Source: Arenicola marina
Taxonomy: Eukaryota; Annelida; Polychaeta; Arenicolidae
Length of the DNA: 64,000 bases
NCBI GenBank assembly: GCA_964019135.1
Contig: OZ025255.1
Location: forward strand, 27,095,188 to 27,159,187
Reading direction: 5' to 3'
This document shows positions 11,504 through 22,050 of this stretch, piece after piece. Both the position numbers and the translations under genes were made by a program. The notes below the pieces were generated by a model. The model was not told the origin of the DNA. It saw only the letters and a program-made list of their open reading frames with translations, and searched no databases. The stretch's first letter is position 1. The number at the start of each line of letters is the position of its first letter.

Positions 11504-11692
11504 GGGCGGATCCATGGGAGGAAAAACGCTGAGGCGGCGTGCACCCCCCCCCCCCAGTCGCAAGTCTTAAGTGGACCCCTCCCTCCAGTCGTCGTTTTGT
11601 CTAGAGGCGCCCGCCACCCCCCCCCCCCCCCACCCCCCCACCCGGGTCGCAAATTTGGACCTCTCCTTTTTGAAATTCCTGGATCCGCCCGT
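11504..11692. mobile_element. small TIR element (GGGCGGATCCA ends)
   Basis: Inverted ends AGGGCGGATCCATGG (11503) and CCTGGATCCGCCC (11680-11692) enclose about 160 bp with two C-rich runs. The matching site in copy B (about 22370) keeps only a right-end-like CCTGGAGCCGCCCG. It is short and has no open frame, so it is probably a non-autonomous DNA transposon; superfamily unknown. A related left end (TGGCGGATCCAGGAATTT) lies at about 32911. Confidence 0.55.
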
Positions 11693-12359
11693 ACAATCTG
11701 TGGTTATGCACGGCTTATGTATGAAAACTCCACCCTCTAAATGCCTTTTTAGATGGGATGAACCTGCTTGGGATGATTGTACCATGTAACTTGGTGGCTA
11801 TGACCATGATACACTTTTTTAATGCGCAAGTTACGTAATAATTATAATTGCGTGACTAGACAATCATTTTGCTGAGGTACGAACTCCTGACCCTATCTGT
11901 AAATCTCATTTTACGACTGGTTGGAATTTTACAATCAACAGAAAAAAGCCTTCAAGGGATATTAGACAGTGTACATCCATCTTCGTTCAATTTAATTACC
12001 AGTCAATATTATTGAAATAAATTATGGCAAATATATTACAGATAAAGTCAACATTTTACGCTTCCCTTATGCCTGGTAATGCAAATGTAAAATTTGTCGG
12101 ACAAAGGTTATTATAGCTTAGTGAACTGAACCCATGTTAGATATCTTACTTAAACCGAAAACATTTTCCATTAAGCCCAACAGACTCTTATTACACAATG
12201 GGTTGAAGTAAGTTGCATTCACACCTGTGCTACATAACAGTGGAGATAAACGTTTAAAGCATCTGCACTATAGCCAACTGGAGCTATAATATATCATAAC
12301 TGCGTATTTATTCATAAGAACGATCGAATATACAGACTATTATGAATGATTTGGCCGTG

Positions 12360-15300
12360 TCACACCACAACGCGTTGCCATACCAAGGACGCGACGAGCG
12401 AGTACAACATTGTCACCACACCACGTGGCCCTACCACGTGGTATACCCCTGTCGCCCTAGCAGTGGTCACGTGATCGCCTAACGTGACTCCCGTATTCTG
12501 TTCTAGTGTTGTGATTTGAGTCGCTGTCGCCATGGAGACAGTTGCCCTGGCGGCTGATGGCTTCAGGGAGCAGTTGGTCTGTACTGTGGGCTGTTCGCAC
12601 GGCAGGGAATCGACCCTGGCCACCCAGCGGCCGGGGTGGCAGGCGTTGCTGGTCTCGGTGACTCGCCTGATGGCCGGTGTCCGGGCGTCAGGGTGGGAGC
12701 AGACTTTGATTTTGCTAGGCAACACCAGACCCACCTTTAAAAGACAACCACATCAACTCCTGTATGACTATAGTTTTGGTAAGTGAATATACATAACTAT
12801 CATTAATGGAAAGTGTTCACGTTCGACCGGTGTGGTATGCGGGATTGTCCCCTATGCGGAGATGTTCCCCCTGTATCTAACATAATATTGGCACCGTGCG
12901 AACACATGGAGCGGAGAGGGTCTCAATATTATGTATTTTATATAAGGGGGACAGCTGCGCATGGGGGGACACTTCCGCATGTCACACCGGCCGTAAGGAT
13001 AACGTGAAACATGATTTCACCAATTACAAAAATAATTAGTTTCGTCGTTTTTAAATTTCTCTCCAACGTACATAGGCATCTGTAAGGTTTGTTCCTCTCG
13101 GTTTGGTCCACATGATCTGGTCGAAGTTGAGCATGATGAAGGTTCTGTTGCCGTCGCTGGTTACGACTCCTTGCATCGTGTTTGGCTGGAACCCCAAGTA
13201 TATATATGTGAGGATGGGTGAGGCAGGCCAAGCGATGTGGTCGTAACCCGCATCACAGTCACACCCAATATCGCACGACCCTTCCCTTCACGTCATCCAA
13301 TAAACCAATGAAATATATGTCATCAAATTGGATGGCCATGAAAACGGGCAAACAAACACGTCATAATTACGAATATTATCATTGTACAAAAGTTAATATT
13401 AATTATTACAAATTTGTCAGAAAAAACGATGTGGTGCATCCAAATGCTATACTAGTGAGAACATGGCAAAATGCCATAGCAGTGACCCGGCCTATTTACA
13501 CCTCGCGCAGTCTTGTTTCTACGGAGAATTGTCATTAGTAGTAACGGGAGCTTGGCTGTAATATTACCGGAGTGTGCCTCGTGCCGCCGACGTAGGTCAC
13601 GAGGTGGAACGTGACAACGAAGACCCACGTAGCACGGAAGTCCTGGTGGAGTGGCCAGAAGGCGTCTGTGACGTCACGCGTGGCCCTCGTGACGTCACGC
13701 TCTGCATGCCCATTGCGGAAAAACACTTGACTGCGGCCCATGATGGAAGCATCAGCGAAGGTCCAGACCGCCAGTACGCTATACCCCGGAGCCCCGCTCT
13801 CAAAGACAACTCGACCAGATGCGCTGATCTAACACAGAGAATATTACTATGTAAATATCGCAAAGAGTAGGGGGGTACCCCCGGGGACATGGCTCCACTC
13901 TCCCTTCCTTGTAACACTGACGCGATATGACCAAAATTGATTAATAAAGCGTCCTGAAAATACAACCAATCAACCAACTATGTAAATATGCACGGATATA
14001 TGTTATATCAAGTATATATATGCACCAATACTAAACACAATATCTATGGTTCGATTCTGCAAAGGTAGGTTGTTACATGTAGACAGTTTATAGGCAATAA
14101 TACGACAATAGCGCCAGTTTGCGGGGCGTTAGGCAATTATATTGCCCCGCCATCAAGCTGTAGCAGCCCACCAATTTTCATTATCGGCCCGAGGCCGCTA
14201 GGCCGAGGGCGGATAATGAAAATGACAAGAAAATGCCTAACATCATGCAAAACTCGCGCTATTACTATTATTAGGAGTTGAATCTAAATTTAAGGTGTTG
14301 ACTTCTTTTTTTCTTTCTTCTTCTCCTTTGGTTTAATTTCAGCATGCAACGACCAAAGTAAAGCATTTTGGCACTGATTGTCCACAAATCGCAAGCCTTT
14401 CCACATAGGCCTAGTTGGCCAGTTGCCTTTTCATACCATGTAGATCGTTGCCAAGAAACATGGCACGTGCAACGAGGCAACTGGGCATGCAAGCGGGCTA
14501 TTTAAAGCTATAACTACAATTCTTTGGTGCGTGACGTCATGTTTCATTTTTCTATGCAGTGTCGCTATGGCAACGATTGTCGTTTGCATGGGCAGCAGGG
14601 CGGTTCGGGTCAGAATACAGCATTTTAGCAGCCTTCAGGTTTTAATGCTGTACTAGTTAATTAACATAGATCTAACCACCAACTCGTAATAATAGAGTGT
14701 TTGCACATATGTTCAAATATTTGCACATGTGGTTCAATTCTGCACATATGTCCAAATCTTTTGCACATTTGTACAATTCATTTGAACATGTGTACAATTA
14801 TTTAAACATATTTGAACAAAGGTGAAATTAAATTACATATAAGTAGAATTTATTTGGACATACGTTTATTCTAATTAGACATATTTATTTGCACCCATGT
14901 TCAATTCTGCACATATGTTCAATTCATTTGCGCATATGTGCAATTGAATTAAACATGTCTCTAATTCTGTTGAGCGCGCATTAACGTTATCATCAATTCA
15001 AGTGTGGCGAATGGTATGATCCAGATGTTGCATTTATACCGCTCTTTTCATTGGTTTATGCAAATGTCTTTAAATACATGTTTAAATACATGGAGTCCGA
15101 CAGACACATGGGGTCTGGCAGACACCTTTAGGTCCGACAGATACATGGCGTCCGACAGATACATGGGGTCCGACAAATACATGGGGTCTGACAGACACCT
15201 TTGGGTCCGACAGATACATGGGGCCCGACAGATACATGGGGTCTGACAGACACCTTTGGGTCCGACAGACACCCATGGGTCCGACAGATACATGGGGTCC

Positions 15301-16487
15301 GACAGATACAGGGGGTCTGACATACACCTATGGGTCCGACAGATACATGGGGTCCGACAGACACCTATAGATTCCGACAGATATATGGGGTCCGACAGAC
15401 CCCAACATGTCAAATATGTTGGACATACGTACCATTTCAAAATTAAAAGGCATCAATAATTTAACCGTGAGTAGGACGACGGATGTGAGGCATTTCCTGT
15501 CAAAATGGAGGCTGCTGCTGGCTTGTATTAAGCACCACGAACATCAATAGGTGATATATATAACGATTAAAACTTAACTATTCGTGAGACCATGCCCTTG
15601 CGGAGAGAATATTAACATGATCCGACTTCACATCCCGGAGTTTTCTTCAGACCCTTGAGTGTCTTTCACAGAATTAGACACATATGTGCAAATGATTTGG
15701 AAGTATGTGCAAATATTTGGACATTTCCTAATACGTGTGCACCGCTGGCTCAGTATTGTGCGGTCAGAGGCAGGTGCAACCTGCAGGTTCCAACGTGACC
15801 CGGTCAACATGACGCCCTGGGTAGCCCAGTCGGCCTGAGCATCGCACCTCTGATGGTAAATACATCGCAAAGTGATATTTTGTAGATGCAACCCAGTGGC
15901 GGATCTAAGAGAGCGGGTAGGCAAAACTCACCCTTCTCAAGCAAAGGGATCTTAGGGTCCGTTGAAGTCGAAATTTAGTCAATGACCCTCATTGAGGAAG
16001 AAGTCAACATCAGGGCCATCTTAGGCGTAGACCAACCACCCCCGGCACCGGCTGTCACGCCCCCCCCCCACCCCACTGGTCGTAACGTTTTAGAGATCAA
16101 AAAGCCCCCGACCCCCTACCGGTCACAATCCCCCTCCTTTCCAAAATTCTTAGATCTTTGATCCTAGGTAGGGTCCTAAAAGCGAAAAACCACGTGGTTG
16201 AGACTGGCTGTGAAGGCACCGAACGCGCTACCTTCTTGGACCAGATTACACCCAGCAACTGAACGACTTTTCTCTGTGATGCTTACATGTGCTTTAATCG
16301 CTGTTATGTTCATGAAGGGAATATTCCTTGTTAATTTCATGGCGCTAAGTTGTTCTCTGGGTTGATTTAGACGAACGCGATCACCTACGTCAGTCCCATG
16401 AGGCCAGAGCAACCAGTCCTCCTCAGTGTCACCAGACAATATGCAGCTCATATGCAGCACTGTAGCAAAGAAATAGTGACTTCTCAT
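12360..16487 (-). CDS. secreted NIDO-domain (alpha-tectorin-like) protein, copy A
   Basis: Proposed exons on the minus strand: 16487-16287, optional 15849-15781, 13798-13568, 13185-13072, 12734-12360. All junctions are phase 0, giving 329 residues (306 without the optional exon). Exon 1 has a signal-peptide-like start (MRSHYFFATVLHMSCILSG) and WPHGTDVGD, the usual YPYG..GD opening of NIDO domains. Exon 2 gives VWTFADAS (usual APFWADVD), RATRDVTDAF and FRATWVFVVTFHLVTYVGGT. Exon 3 gives PNTMQGVVTSDGNRTFIMLN and FDQIMWT. Exon 4 gives RTPAIRRVTETSNACHPGRW, matching the end of the alpha-tectorin NIDO domain, then two more cysteines and a hydrophobic C-terminus (GVVTMLYSLVASLVW) that might be a membrane or GPI signal. 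NIDO domains occur in extracellular-matrix and gel proteins (nidogen, tectorin, mucin-4). This protein is hardly more than one such domain. AATAAA on this strand lies at 12312-12307, about 50 bp past the stop. Confidence 0.78.
13859..13976 (+). mobile_element. 3' fragment of the SINE with perfect 13-bp duplications
   Basis: Holds only the SINE's 3' half (GCAAAGAGTAGGGGGGTACC to CAACCAATCAACC). The 13-mer ACTATGTAAATAT flanks it exactly at 13846-13858 and 13977-13989. It lies in the intron upstream of... rather just outside NIDO exon 2 (13798), inside intron DNA. The same insertion is present at 24675, so it predates the block duplication. Confidence 0.8.
14098..14278. mobile_element. fold-back element with nested hairpins
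   Basis: Outer arms AATAGCGCCAGTTTGC and GTTAGGCAATT on the left pair imperfectly with GTTAGGCATTT and AATAGCGCGAGTTTTGC read on the other strand from the right. Inside, ATTTTCATTATCGGCCC and GGGCGGATAATGAAAAT form a second stem around a GC-rich centre. A third short stem (GGCGGGGCAATA) lies on the left. It is found only in copy A, within the extra DNA of that block, and looks like a small non-autonomous DNA element. Confidence 0.55.
14695..14960 (+). repeat. degenerate CACATATG array
   Basis: Variants of TTTGCACATATGTTCAAAT recur roughly every 20-25 bp. Related sequence lies at 15670-15720 and, in copy B, at 24905-25030, so the array has been partly lost in copy B or expanded in copy A. CATATG is an E-box, but the array is intronic and AT-rich. 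Confidence 0.6.
15085..15405 (+). repeat. minisatellite with a GGGTCCGACAGATACAT unit
   Basis: About 18 units of 17-18 bp, in variants GGGTCCGACAGATACAT and GGGTCTGACAGACACC, lie within the NIDO copy A intron. They are absent from copy B. The open frames on both strands here come from the repeat. Confidence 0.8.
15890..16175. mobile_element. probable degraded TIR element (TGGCGGATCTAAG end)
   Basis: Starts with CAGTGGCGGATCTAAG and ends with a partly complementary TTAGATCTTTGATCC. It contains a C-run and a second C-rich stretch (CCCCCGACCCCCTACCGG). The counterpart in copy B is at 25190-25490, where a 25-bp stretch (CCGTTTTTCTCGTCAACACC region) differs. It resembles in outline the element at 11504. 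It lies in NIDO intron 1. Confidence 0.4.
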
Positions 16488-16540
16488 AACCGGATTGTTC
16501 AATATCACTTTTCACAACGACGAATTAGATCTGCACCAAT

Positions 16541-16660
16541 GTTGTCCTGGTGCAGCTGTTGTCCTGGTGCAGCTGTTGTCCTGGTGCAGCTGTTGTCCTG
16601 GCGCAGCTGTTGTGCTGGTGCAGCTGTTTTCCTGGCGCAGCTGTTGCCCTGGTGCAGTAG
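16541..16660 (-). promoter_or_regulatory. CAGCTG E-box array upstream of NIDO copy A
   Basis: Six CAGCTG hexamers spaced 17 bp apart, in the unit GCAGCTGTTGTCCTGGT, begin 54 bp before the start codon at 16487. CAGCTG is an E-box bound by several bHLH factors. The same array with six hexamers stands at the same place before copy B (25853-25962). It could be promoter or 5' untranslated DNA; binding is not shown. Confidence 0.5.
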
Positions 16661-16699
16661 GATCCAAGTCGCTCCGTTGCTTGTGGCTTTAGTCAGTGG

Positions 16700-17780
16700 C
16701 GATGTGGGTGTCGTATGCCAAGTGACAAAATGCAGGCGATGGATGACGTAGGATGATCAGCAATAGTTGTCTTGACGGACCTTGTTGGAGCAGTGACCGC
16801 TGTGATTTGATGAAGTCATCAATAACACATCAAGGGATTGTGTTTGACTAATCCATTGCTCCTATGTTCATATCCTGATTATATTGACAGGTAGAACTAC
16901 CCAGTTTCACCGCCAGTAACTATGGTTTACCACCGGCTAATTCAATTCGTAAGCTACGAATACCCTGTTAATACCTTCCCAAACCTGTCAGCTGGATTCA
17001 TTATACGTATTTACCAGATCCTCTACAGGAGGCCGCAAAATCGTAAATAGTCGGCATTGCTAATGACGTGACACATCTTTCTATATCTATAAATACATCT
17101 ATAGATGTGTACAGCTGTCAAAGGTATACAGCCTGCAAGTCATAGAACAATGGATATGATCTGCCACAATCCACGCAGCACAAAAGACAGATGTAACGTG
17201 ATTTACCATGACACCAAGGACGTCTCTTTGTTGACATGAAAGGAATGGGAATGATATGTGAGTGTATTAAACCAGTATTGTCCGCAGAAACAAAGGCTAA
17301 TCTTGGGCATTGAAAACGTTCGATGAAAAAACGAAAACGGTTGACGCGCAGGACCAGAATGACTCGCAAAGCTCTCCCTATAACAAAAGTGTATTAATTA
17401 AAGCATTATAGCGGCCTACAGGGAGTAAATGTCATCATTCACCTGACGGGCACATCTGCTCTGTATCCCTTTAATCAGTCACCAAGGCTAAAACACCCGC
17501 CGGGGTGTGTCGGTCGGTACACGGCCATTGCCAGTGTCACCTCTGTGTGCTGCTGGGCGGTCTGAGCCCCGTAGAATGCCCACGGGACGCCCCAGCCAAC
17601 AGGTTAACGTCATGACAACGTCGACACAACGTTATTTTTTGTTGCGATAACCTTTTTTATTGAAGTTTTCCGAACGTTTTCAGATAACGTTGTCAGACAT
17701 TCAGCCCAGTATTAAAATTGTGCCTTATGTGAAAAACAAATGCGTATATGATGAATTAATTACAAGCATGACTGTCAAAG
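16700..17780. other. region upstream of NIDO copy A, no gene seen
   Basis: Moderately conserved with copy B (26010-27080). It contains a GC-rich patch at 17490-17600 with the palindrome ACACCCGCCGGGGTGT. No exon is recognised on either strand; it may include distal promoter DNA of the NIDO gene. Confidence 0.35.
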
Positions 17781-17859
17781 ACAGATGTTGAATGGCCATC
17801 GTCAGGCTAAGTTCGTGGATGGACCATGTAGGTCAATGGCAATCACGATGCCAATTAGT

Positions 17860-18790
17860 TTACGTATTGGGCCTACATGTGCATTGTATAGGGCTATGCA
17901 GTTCTCGCGATCGGGCCGCAAGACTTCAGTTTTGGGGACAAACAAACACACGTGCTCCATGTTGTAGTGTAGGCAGCTACACGTCAATTTCTTTCCAGGT
18001 TTATTCTAAAGCCTATAAGTACCATTTCAATAAACATGGCTATGAGAGGTTTACGTTAAAATATTTAGAGGCGATGAAGCGCAGAACTTTGGGAATATAC
18101 AAGGAAAAATCCGTCTTCAAAACACTCGAAAGCTAAAAATAGCGTTCTAAATTTAGCCCTGCAACCACACTTTCGCGAGTTCCATAAAACAGCGTGTGAC
18201 GTCACAGAGTTTCACGTGCCTCCGCGGTAACAAAAATGGCGAGAGCAAGTAACAACACACTGATGCGTCATTAAACCACATGGTAAAGGTAACATAAGAC
18301 GGGTTGGATGTTTTGGTATCACTTTTGGATCACGAAATTTTTTTCATTCTTTGTAAGTTGTCTGTTGGAAGCGTTGCGCCAACGTTGTCACCGGGGAGAA
18401 TCCGTGTGACGTCATAATGTCTCGTTTTCGTAGGAAATGCAAAAAAAACGTTAGTTTCTCAGCCGTGTTGTCCCGTCGTAACAAATATTCGTCATTGTGA
18501 GGGCGCAAATGAATGAAATATATGTCATCTATCCGTTTTGTGCAGCTATATTTCTTAAATATTCTTAATCATATAGCTAGGCCTTCCGCGATGGACCCAC
18601 CCCTCGGCGCCTGGCTCTTGCGCAGGTAGTTTGGTTCCCTGTCTCCGTCTTTGCGTAACATATACGTCACGACTACGTCACAGATAATCAGGATACCAGT
18701 GTGCGCAGAGATTCTAAACTCGTTCCGAACACGTGCTTCGTGTGCTTGTCCCCAAAATAACCAAACCGGAAATTATGGCGAACGAGACTT
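17860..18790. repeat. imperfect inverted repeat of about 90 bp arms
   Basis: The left arm (about 17885-17960) has ATAGGGCTATGCAGTTCTCG and then TTTTGGGGACAAACAAACAC. The right arm (about 18720-18815), read on the minus strand, has ATAGGGCTATAAAGTCTCG and then TTTTGGGGACAAGCACACGA in the same order. This suggests either the ends of one old element or two copies in opposite orientation. It is repeated in copy B (27180-29490), where a TIR element has landed between the arms. Confidence 0.45.
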
Positions 18791-18929
18791 TATAGCCCTA
18801 TATTGTGTTTGAATTTGGCTAATCGCCTGAATAGTTTTTATGCAAAAAAATTTCCCCCTAAAGGGGACAAGTCAGACAAACCACATCTTGCTTGAAACAT
18901 AACATTAGTATTTGGGGGCGGGGACTATA

Positions 18930-19105
18930 TTGATCAAGGTCACACATTTAAGGTCAAGGTCCTGCGTTCAAGGTCAAGGTCACGCGTTCAATGTCAAGGT
19001 CACGCATTCAAGGTTATAGTCGCGCATTCAAGGTCAAGGTCACCCGTTCAAGGGAATGGTCACGCATTCAAGGGCAATGTCACAGCAGGTCAAGGTCACG
19101 CATAA
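18930..19105 (+). repeat. 20-bp array of TCAAGGTCA motifs, copy A
   Basis: Units of about 20 bp (TCAAGGTCACGCATTCAAGG) contain five exact TCAAGGTCA nonamers and several variants. TCAAGGTCA is the extended half-site bound by monomeric nuclear receptors of the ERR and NR5A types. The array is kept in copy B. No role is shown. Confidence 0.65.
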
Positions 19106-20160
19106 CTCCGTTAATATTGCGTTTAGAGATCCGCTGTTTAGGAGTATTCTTCAGATCGAGGCAAAAACGAGTTATTGGCTCAAACTTGCGGATACTGAAA
19201 GTTTTTCGGGTAATCGGCCAATCAAAATTTAGCTTACGTTAACCTCTTGTCAAGTGGGGTTTTGAACTTTGGAGGTTAATATTTGAGCTTAGTTTGGCGG
19301 CTAGAGCGCTCGCAAGAGGTAAACCATTCCCTGCTGACGCTCCCATTATAAGTCAACGGTGATATCGACCGGCACTCCTTCGGGTTGCGATGGCCGCCGT
19401 TCGCTTAATGGCGACGCAAGAGAGTCGAAACTGGTTGCAAAAGACGGGCCAACATCAACTTGGGCTAGGAATTCGCATTCGCTTTTCCGCTATAAGGCTC
19501 CATAATTTAGCAATGATAAGTCTGAGAAAAGGGATTAGGGCGTGACCAAGCACACATAGAAAGTCGGAATTTTATCGTATTCGCTCGCAATGGCGCTCTC
19601 TATCTGGAAAAATAGCCCACGTTGAACAGCAGCATCCGGATCCTAGGGATCCAATAAGGGCTAAATTGCGCATTCAGCGAGCAATTTGTTACTGATAAGC
19701 TTTCAGTGGGCAATTTGGGCTGGAACGCCTTCAGATATCGACTTCAAAATTCAACAAGAGTTGCGGAGTGGTCCTCGTCAGGCCTAGTTTCGTAGATAGG
19801 CGATGTAGATCAGGGGTTATGGTCACAGGATTTTTGTTGTTGAAAAACAGCCCACAGAGCTCTATGTCGCATCGATACGCCGAACAACGAATGAGCGACG
19901 TTTCGGGTCTACAACTGGTAGAGAGTGGCGATGGGTTTTAACATGGTCGAAGTAGGCCCAAAACAAAACCCCGATTTTCGTCTTTCCTCTCAAGCTACGC
20001 TTGACGGATCTCCTTTGCATATCCTTTATGTCATTATATCAGTGTTCCTGTGTTCGTTTAGCCTGTACATCCATTAAAACACAATTTAATTTTCATGATC
20101 ATCATCACCATTATCATAATTATCGTCTTATACTAGAGACCGGGCTACAGCATCAAATAT
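19106..20160. other. non-coding part of the duplicated block
   Basis: No host exon is visible. The segment 19750-19990 (TAGATAGGCGATGTAGATCA to AGGCCCAAAACAAAACCCCG) directly precedes LINE coding sequence in both copies and may be the LINE's own 5' part or an older repeat. It resembles DNA at 17795-17840 (ATCGTCAGGCTAAGTTCGT). Confidence 0.35.
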
Positions 20161-20167
20161 TCGGGGC

Positions 20168-21290
20168 TTGTTGTGCCAGATGGCGATATTCGGGGTGTTA
20201 AGAAACCAGGATACATTTATGTTTTACGTAACATGTCAATGTCGAAAATATGTCCACCGCCTCGTAAACAGCCGGAGGAAAGAAACAGACCGGACTGGTG
20301 GGATAGCGACTGCGACGCTGCTAAAAGACAAAAACTCTCGTCTGTATCTTGTCACAGGGACACTTGCTCCAACCCAGATCTTGAGAGATACCAACGCGTT
20401 GTGCATGGCTTTAAAAATGTATGTGCTAACAAGAAAGCATCGCGAGAGAGGGAACTTTGCAATGAACTATCTCGTGTGGGAAGTGAATTTTCTTGTGGAA
20501 ATTCTTTAAAACTTTTCAACATAAAGATAATGTGTCTCGATGTATATGACCTTCGGAATGGTACGAATACTATTACTAAATAACGCACCAGACACTGCAT
20601 CTGAATTCTTTGCTAATGAAGCTGCACACAAACTAGAAAGCCACAGTACTGTCTGTCGCGATTGTACACAGAACGGCCCAAATATATTAAATGATGACCT
20701 TGAACCGGAGGAGATAGAGCAGGTTGTTAGCAGCCTTCCAAATGGAAAAAAGGCGGGGTCTGATGGTCTTCTCTTTGAAATGATTAAATGCTCGTTCGAT
20801 GTACTACTGGATCATTTGTGCAACCTCTTCAATGTAAATATGACCACGGGTGAATTTCCAGACAACTGGTGTAAGGCGTTAATCAGTCCGATCCCGAAGG
20901 CTGGAGCAAAAACTGATGTTAATAATTATTGAGGGATATCGCTCCTGTCTGTCTTAGGAAAATTATTTACCAAAATTCATTTCTAATAGATCATGTGAAT
21001 GGCCAGAAATTAATAACAATATTAACGAAAGTCAAGGTGCTTACTGCAAAGGCAGGTCAACGTGTGATAATATATTTACTCTATACGCTATAGCGCAGAA
21101 ATACCTCAGTAAGAAGGAAGGACGCTTTGATTGCGCTTTCATCGACTTTAGTAAAGCCTTCGATTCGGTACCTCACGCAAAGCTGTTTCATATTCTCATT
21201 ACACAAGGTGTTCATGGAAAAATTTCTGTCTCGCTGCAGGAATTCAAACCATTGAGGACGAACATCACTTCATCTGTATCTGTCCCCATA
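20168..21290 (+). mobile_element. decayed LINE with reverse-transcriptase pieces
   Basis: Translated pieces in order: RPDWWDSDCDAAKRQKLSS (linker before the RT), then VSSLPNGKKAGSDGLLFEMI, FPDNWCKALISPIPKAG and NNY-stop-GISLLSVLGKLFTKI (usual NYRGISLL, the R codon now TGA), then FIDFSKAFDSVPHAKLFHIL (RT motif A). The YxDD part is missing; the sequence jumps to GIQTIEDEHHFICICPH, a C-terminal LINE motif. It is therefore 5'-truncated, frameshifted and internally deleted. Clade is not resolved beyond the Jockey/I/CR1-like group. Confidence 0.8.
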
Positions 21291-21614
21291 TGCATATGTC
21301 TTGATAAGTATTTAATGGCTATATTTTCTCTTTCATTAGGAATGTGCGACCTCGTGACAGTATGGTAAGCCGTATGTCTTGATAAATATTTAATGGCTAT
21401 ATTTTCTGTTTCATTAGGAATGTGCGACCTCGTGTCAGTATGGTAAGCCGTATGTCTTGATAAGTATTTAATGGCTACATTTTCTCCTTCATTAGGCGTG
21501 TGCTGCCTCGTGTCGGCATTGGCAAGCCGTATGTCTTGATAAATATTTAATAGCTATATTTTCTCCTTCATTAGAAATGTGCTACCTCGTGTCAGTATGG
21601 CAAGCCGTATGTCA
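21291..21614 (+). repeat. displaced copy of the Amt exon 7 junction array
   Basis: About four 78-bp units of the array seen at 7562-8846 (TTCATTAGGAATGTGCGACC, TATGTCTTGATAAGTATTTA). They lie 12 kb from the gene, between the LINE and copy B. The units vary (CGACCTCGTGTCAGTATGGT). The 25-mer region AATATTAACGAAAGTCAAGG is present on both sides (about 21020 and 21715), as if DNA had been inserted between two copies of it. Confidence 0.8.
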
Positions 21615-21854
21615 ATCAGAAACATGCTGTAGAAATTGTAGTTTGTTTTGGTGGCTGTGAATGTCTGATTGTAATGGGTGGTAGATAAAGAAGCAGTTTT
21701 ACGTATAATAATAATATTAACGAAAGTCAAGGTGCTTGAGGCAAGTCGTTCAGATTACAAAAACGCTTTTCAGATTAAGATCTGTCCTTGCTAGCGCCAG
21801 CATCTTAAATAATACTGATTACCGCCGCTGTAGTGGACTTCCTTCCCATAACTA

Positions 21855-22050
21855 GGGCCGGCCCTGTAGCTCAGTGGGTTAAAGCGCTCGCCTTGGGTGC
21901 TCTGGCCACGTAAGTGCCTAACGATCCCATGTCCTTTTTCGCAAAGAGTATGGGTTAACCCGAGGATATGGATCTACACTCCCTTCCTTCTCCCATAGAC
22001 GCGATGTGACCAAAAGTGGTCAAAGCGTCCTGAATATACAACTAATCATT
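21855..22050 (+). mobile_element. SINE with internal deletion at the left edge of copy B
   Basis: Has a complete head (GGGCCGGCCCTGTAGCTCAG) that copy A's SINE lacks. It is missing the box B part: CCTAACG runs straight into ATCCCATGTCC. The body matches copy A, including the shared variant GGGTTAACCCGAGGATATGG. Confidence 0.75.

Larger units (their letters stand above)
10640..20643. repeat. segmental duplication, copy A
   Basis: The whole block recurs in the same order and orientation at 21855-31434. Landmarks pair as SINE 10640/21855, NIDO stop 12360/23090, small SINE 13859/24675, NIDO start 16487/25800, TCAAGGTCA array 18930/29615 and LINE start 20168/30685. Homology stops inside a SINE on the left and inside a LINE on the right. 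Copy A has about 1.5 kb (14085-15650) that B lacks; B has a TIR transposon that A lacks. Confidence 0.85.

Noticed and set aside
12532-12786. + strand frame METVALAADGFREQL..., conserved in both blocks with a good ATG context
   Set aside because: The minus strand here encodes the NIDO C-terminal segment (RTPAIRRVTETSNACHPGRW) in phase with the other exons. The + frame is its shadow.
17785-18136. 114-codon + frame partly shared by both blocks
   Set aside because: Its reading is not kept in copy B and it overlaps the inverted-repeat arm, so it is not coding.
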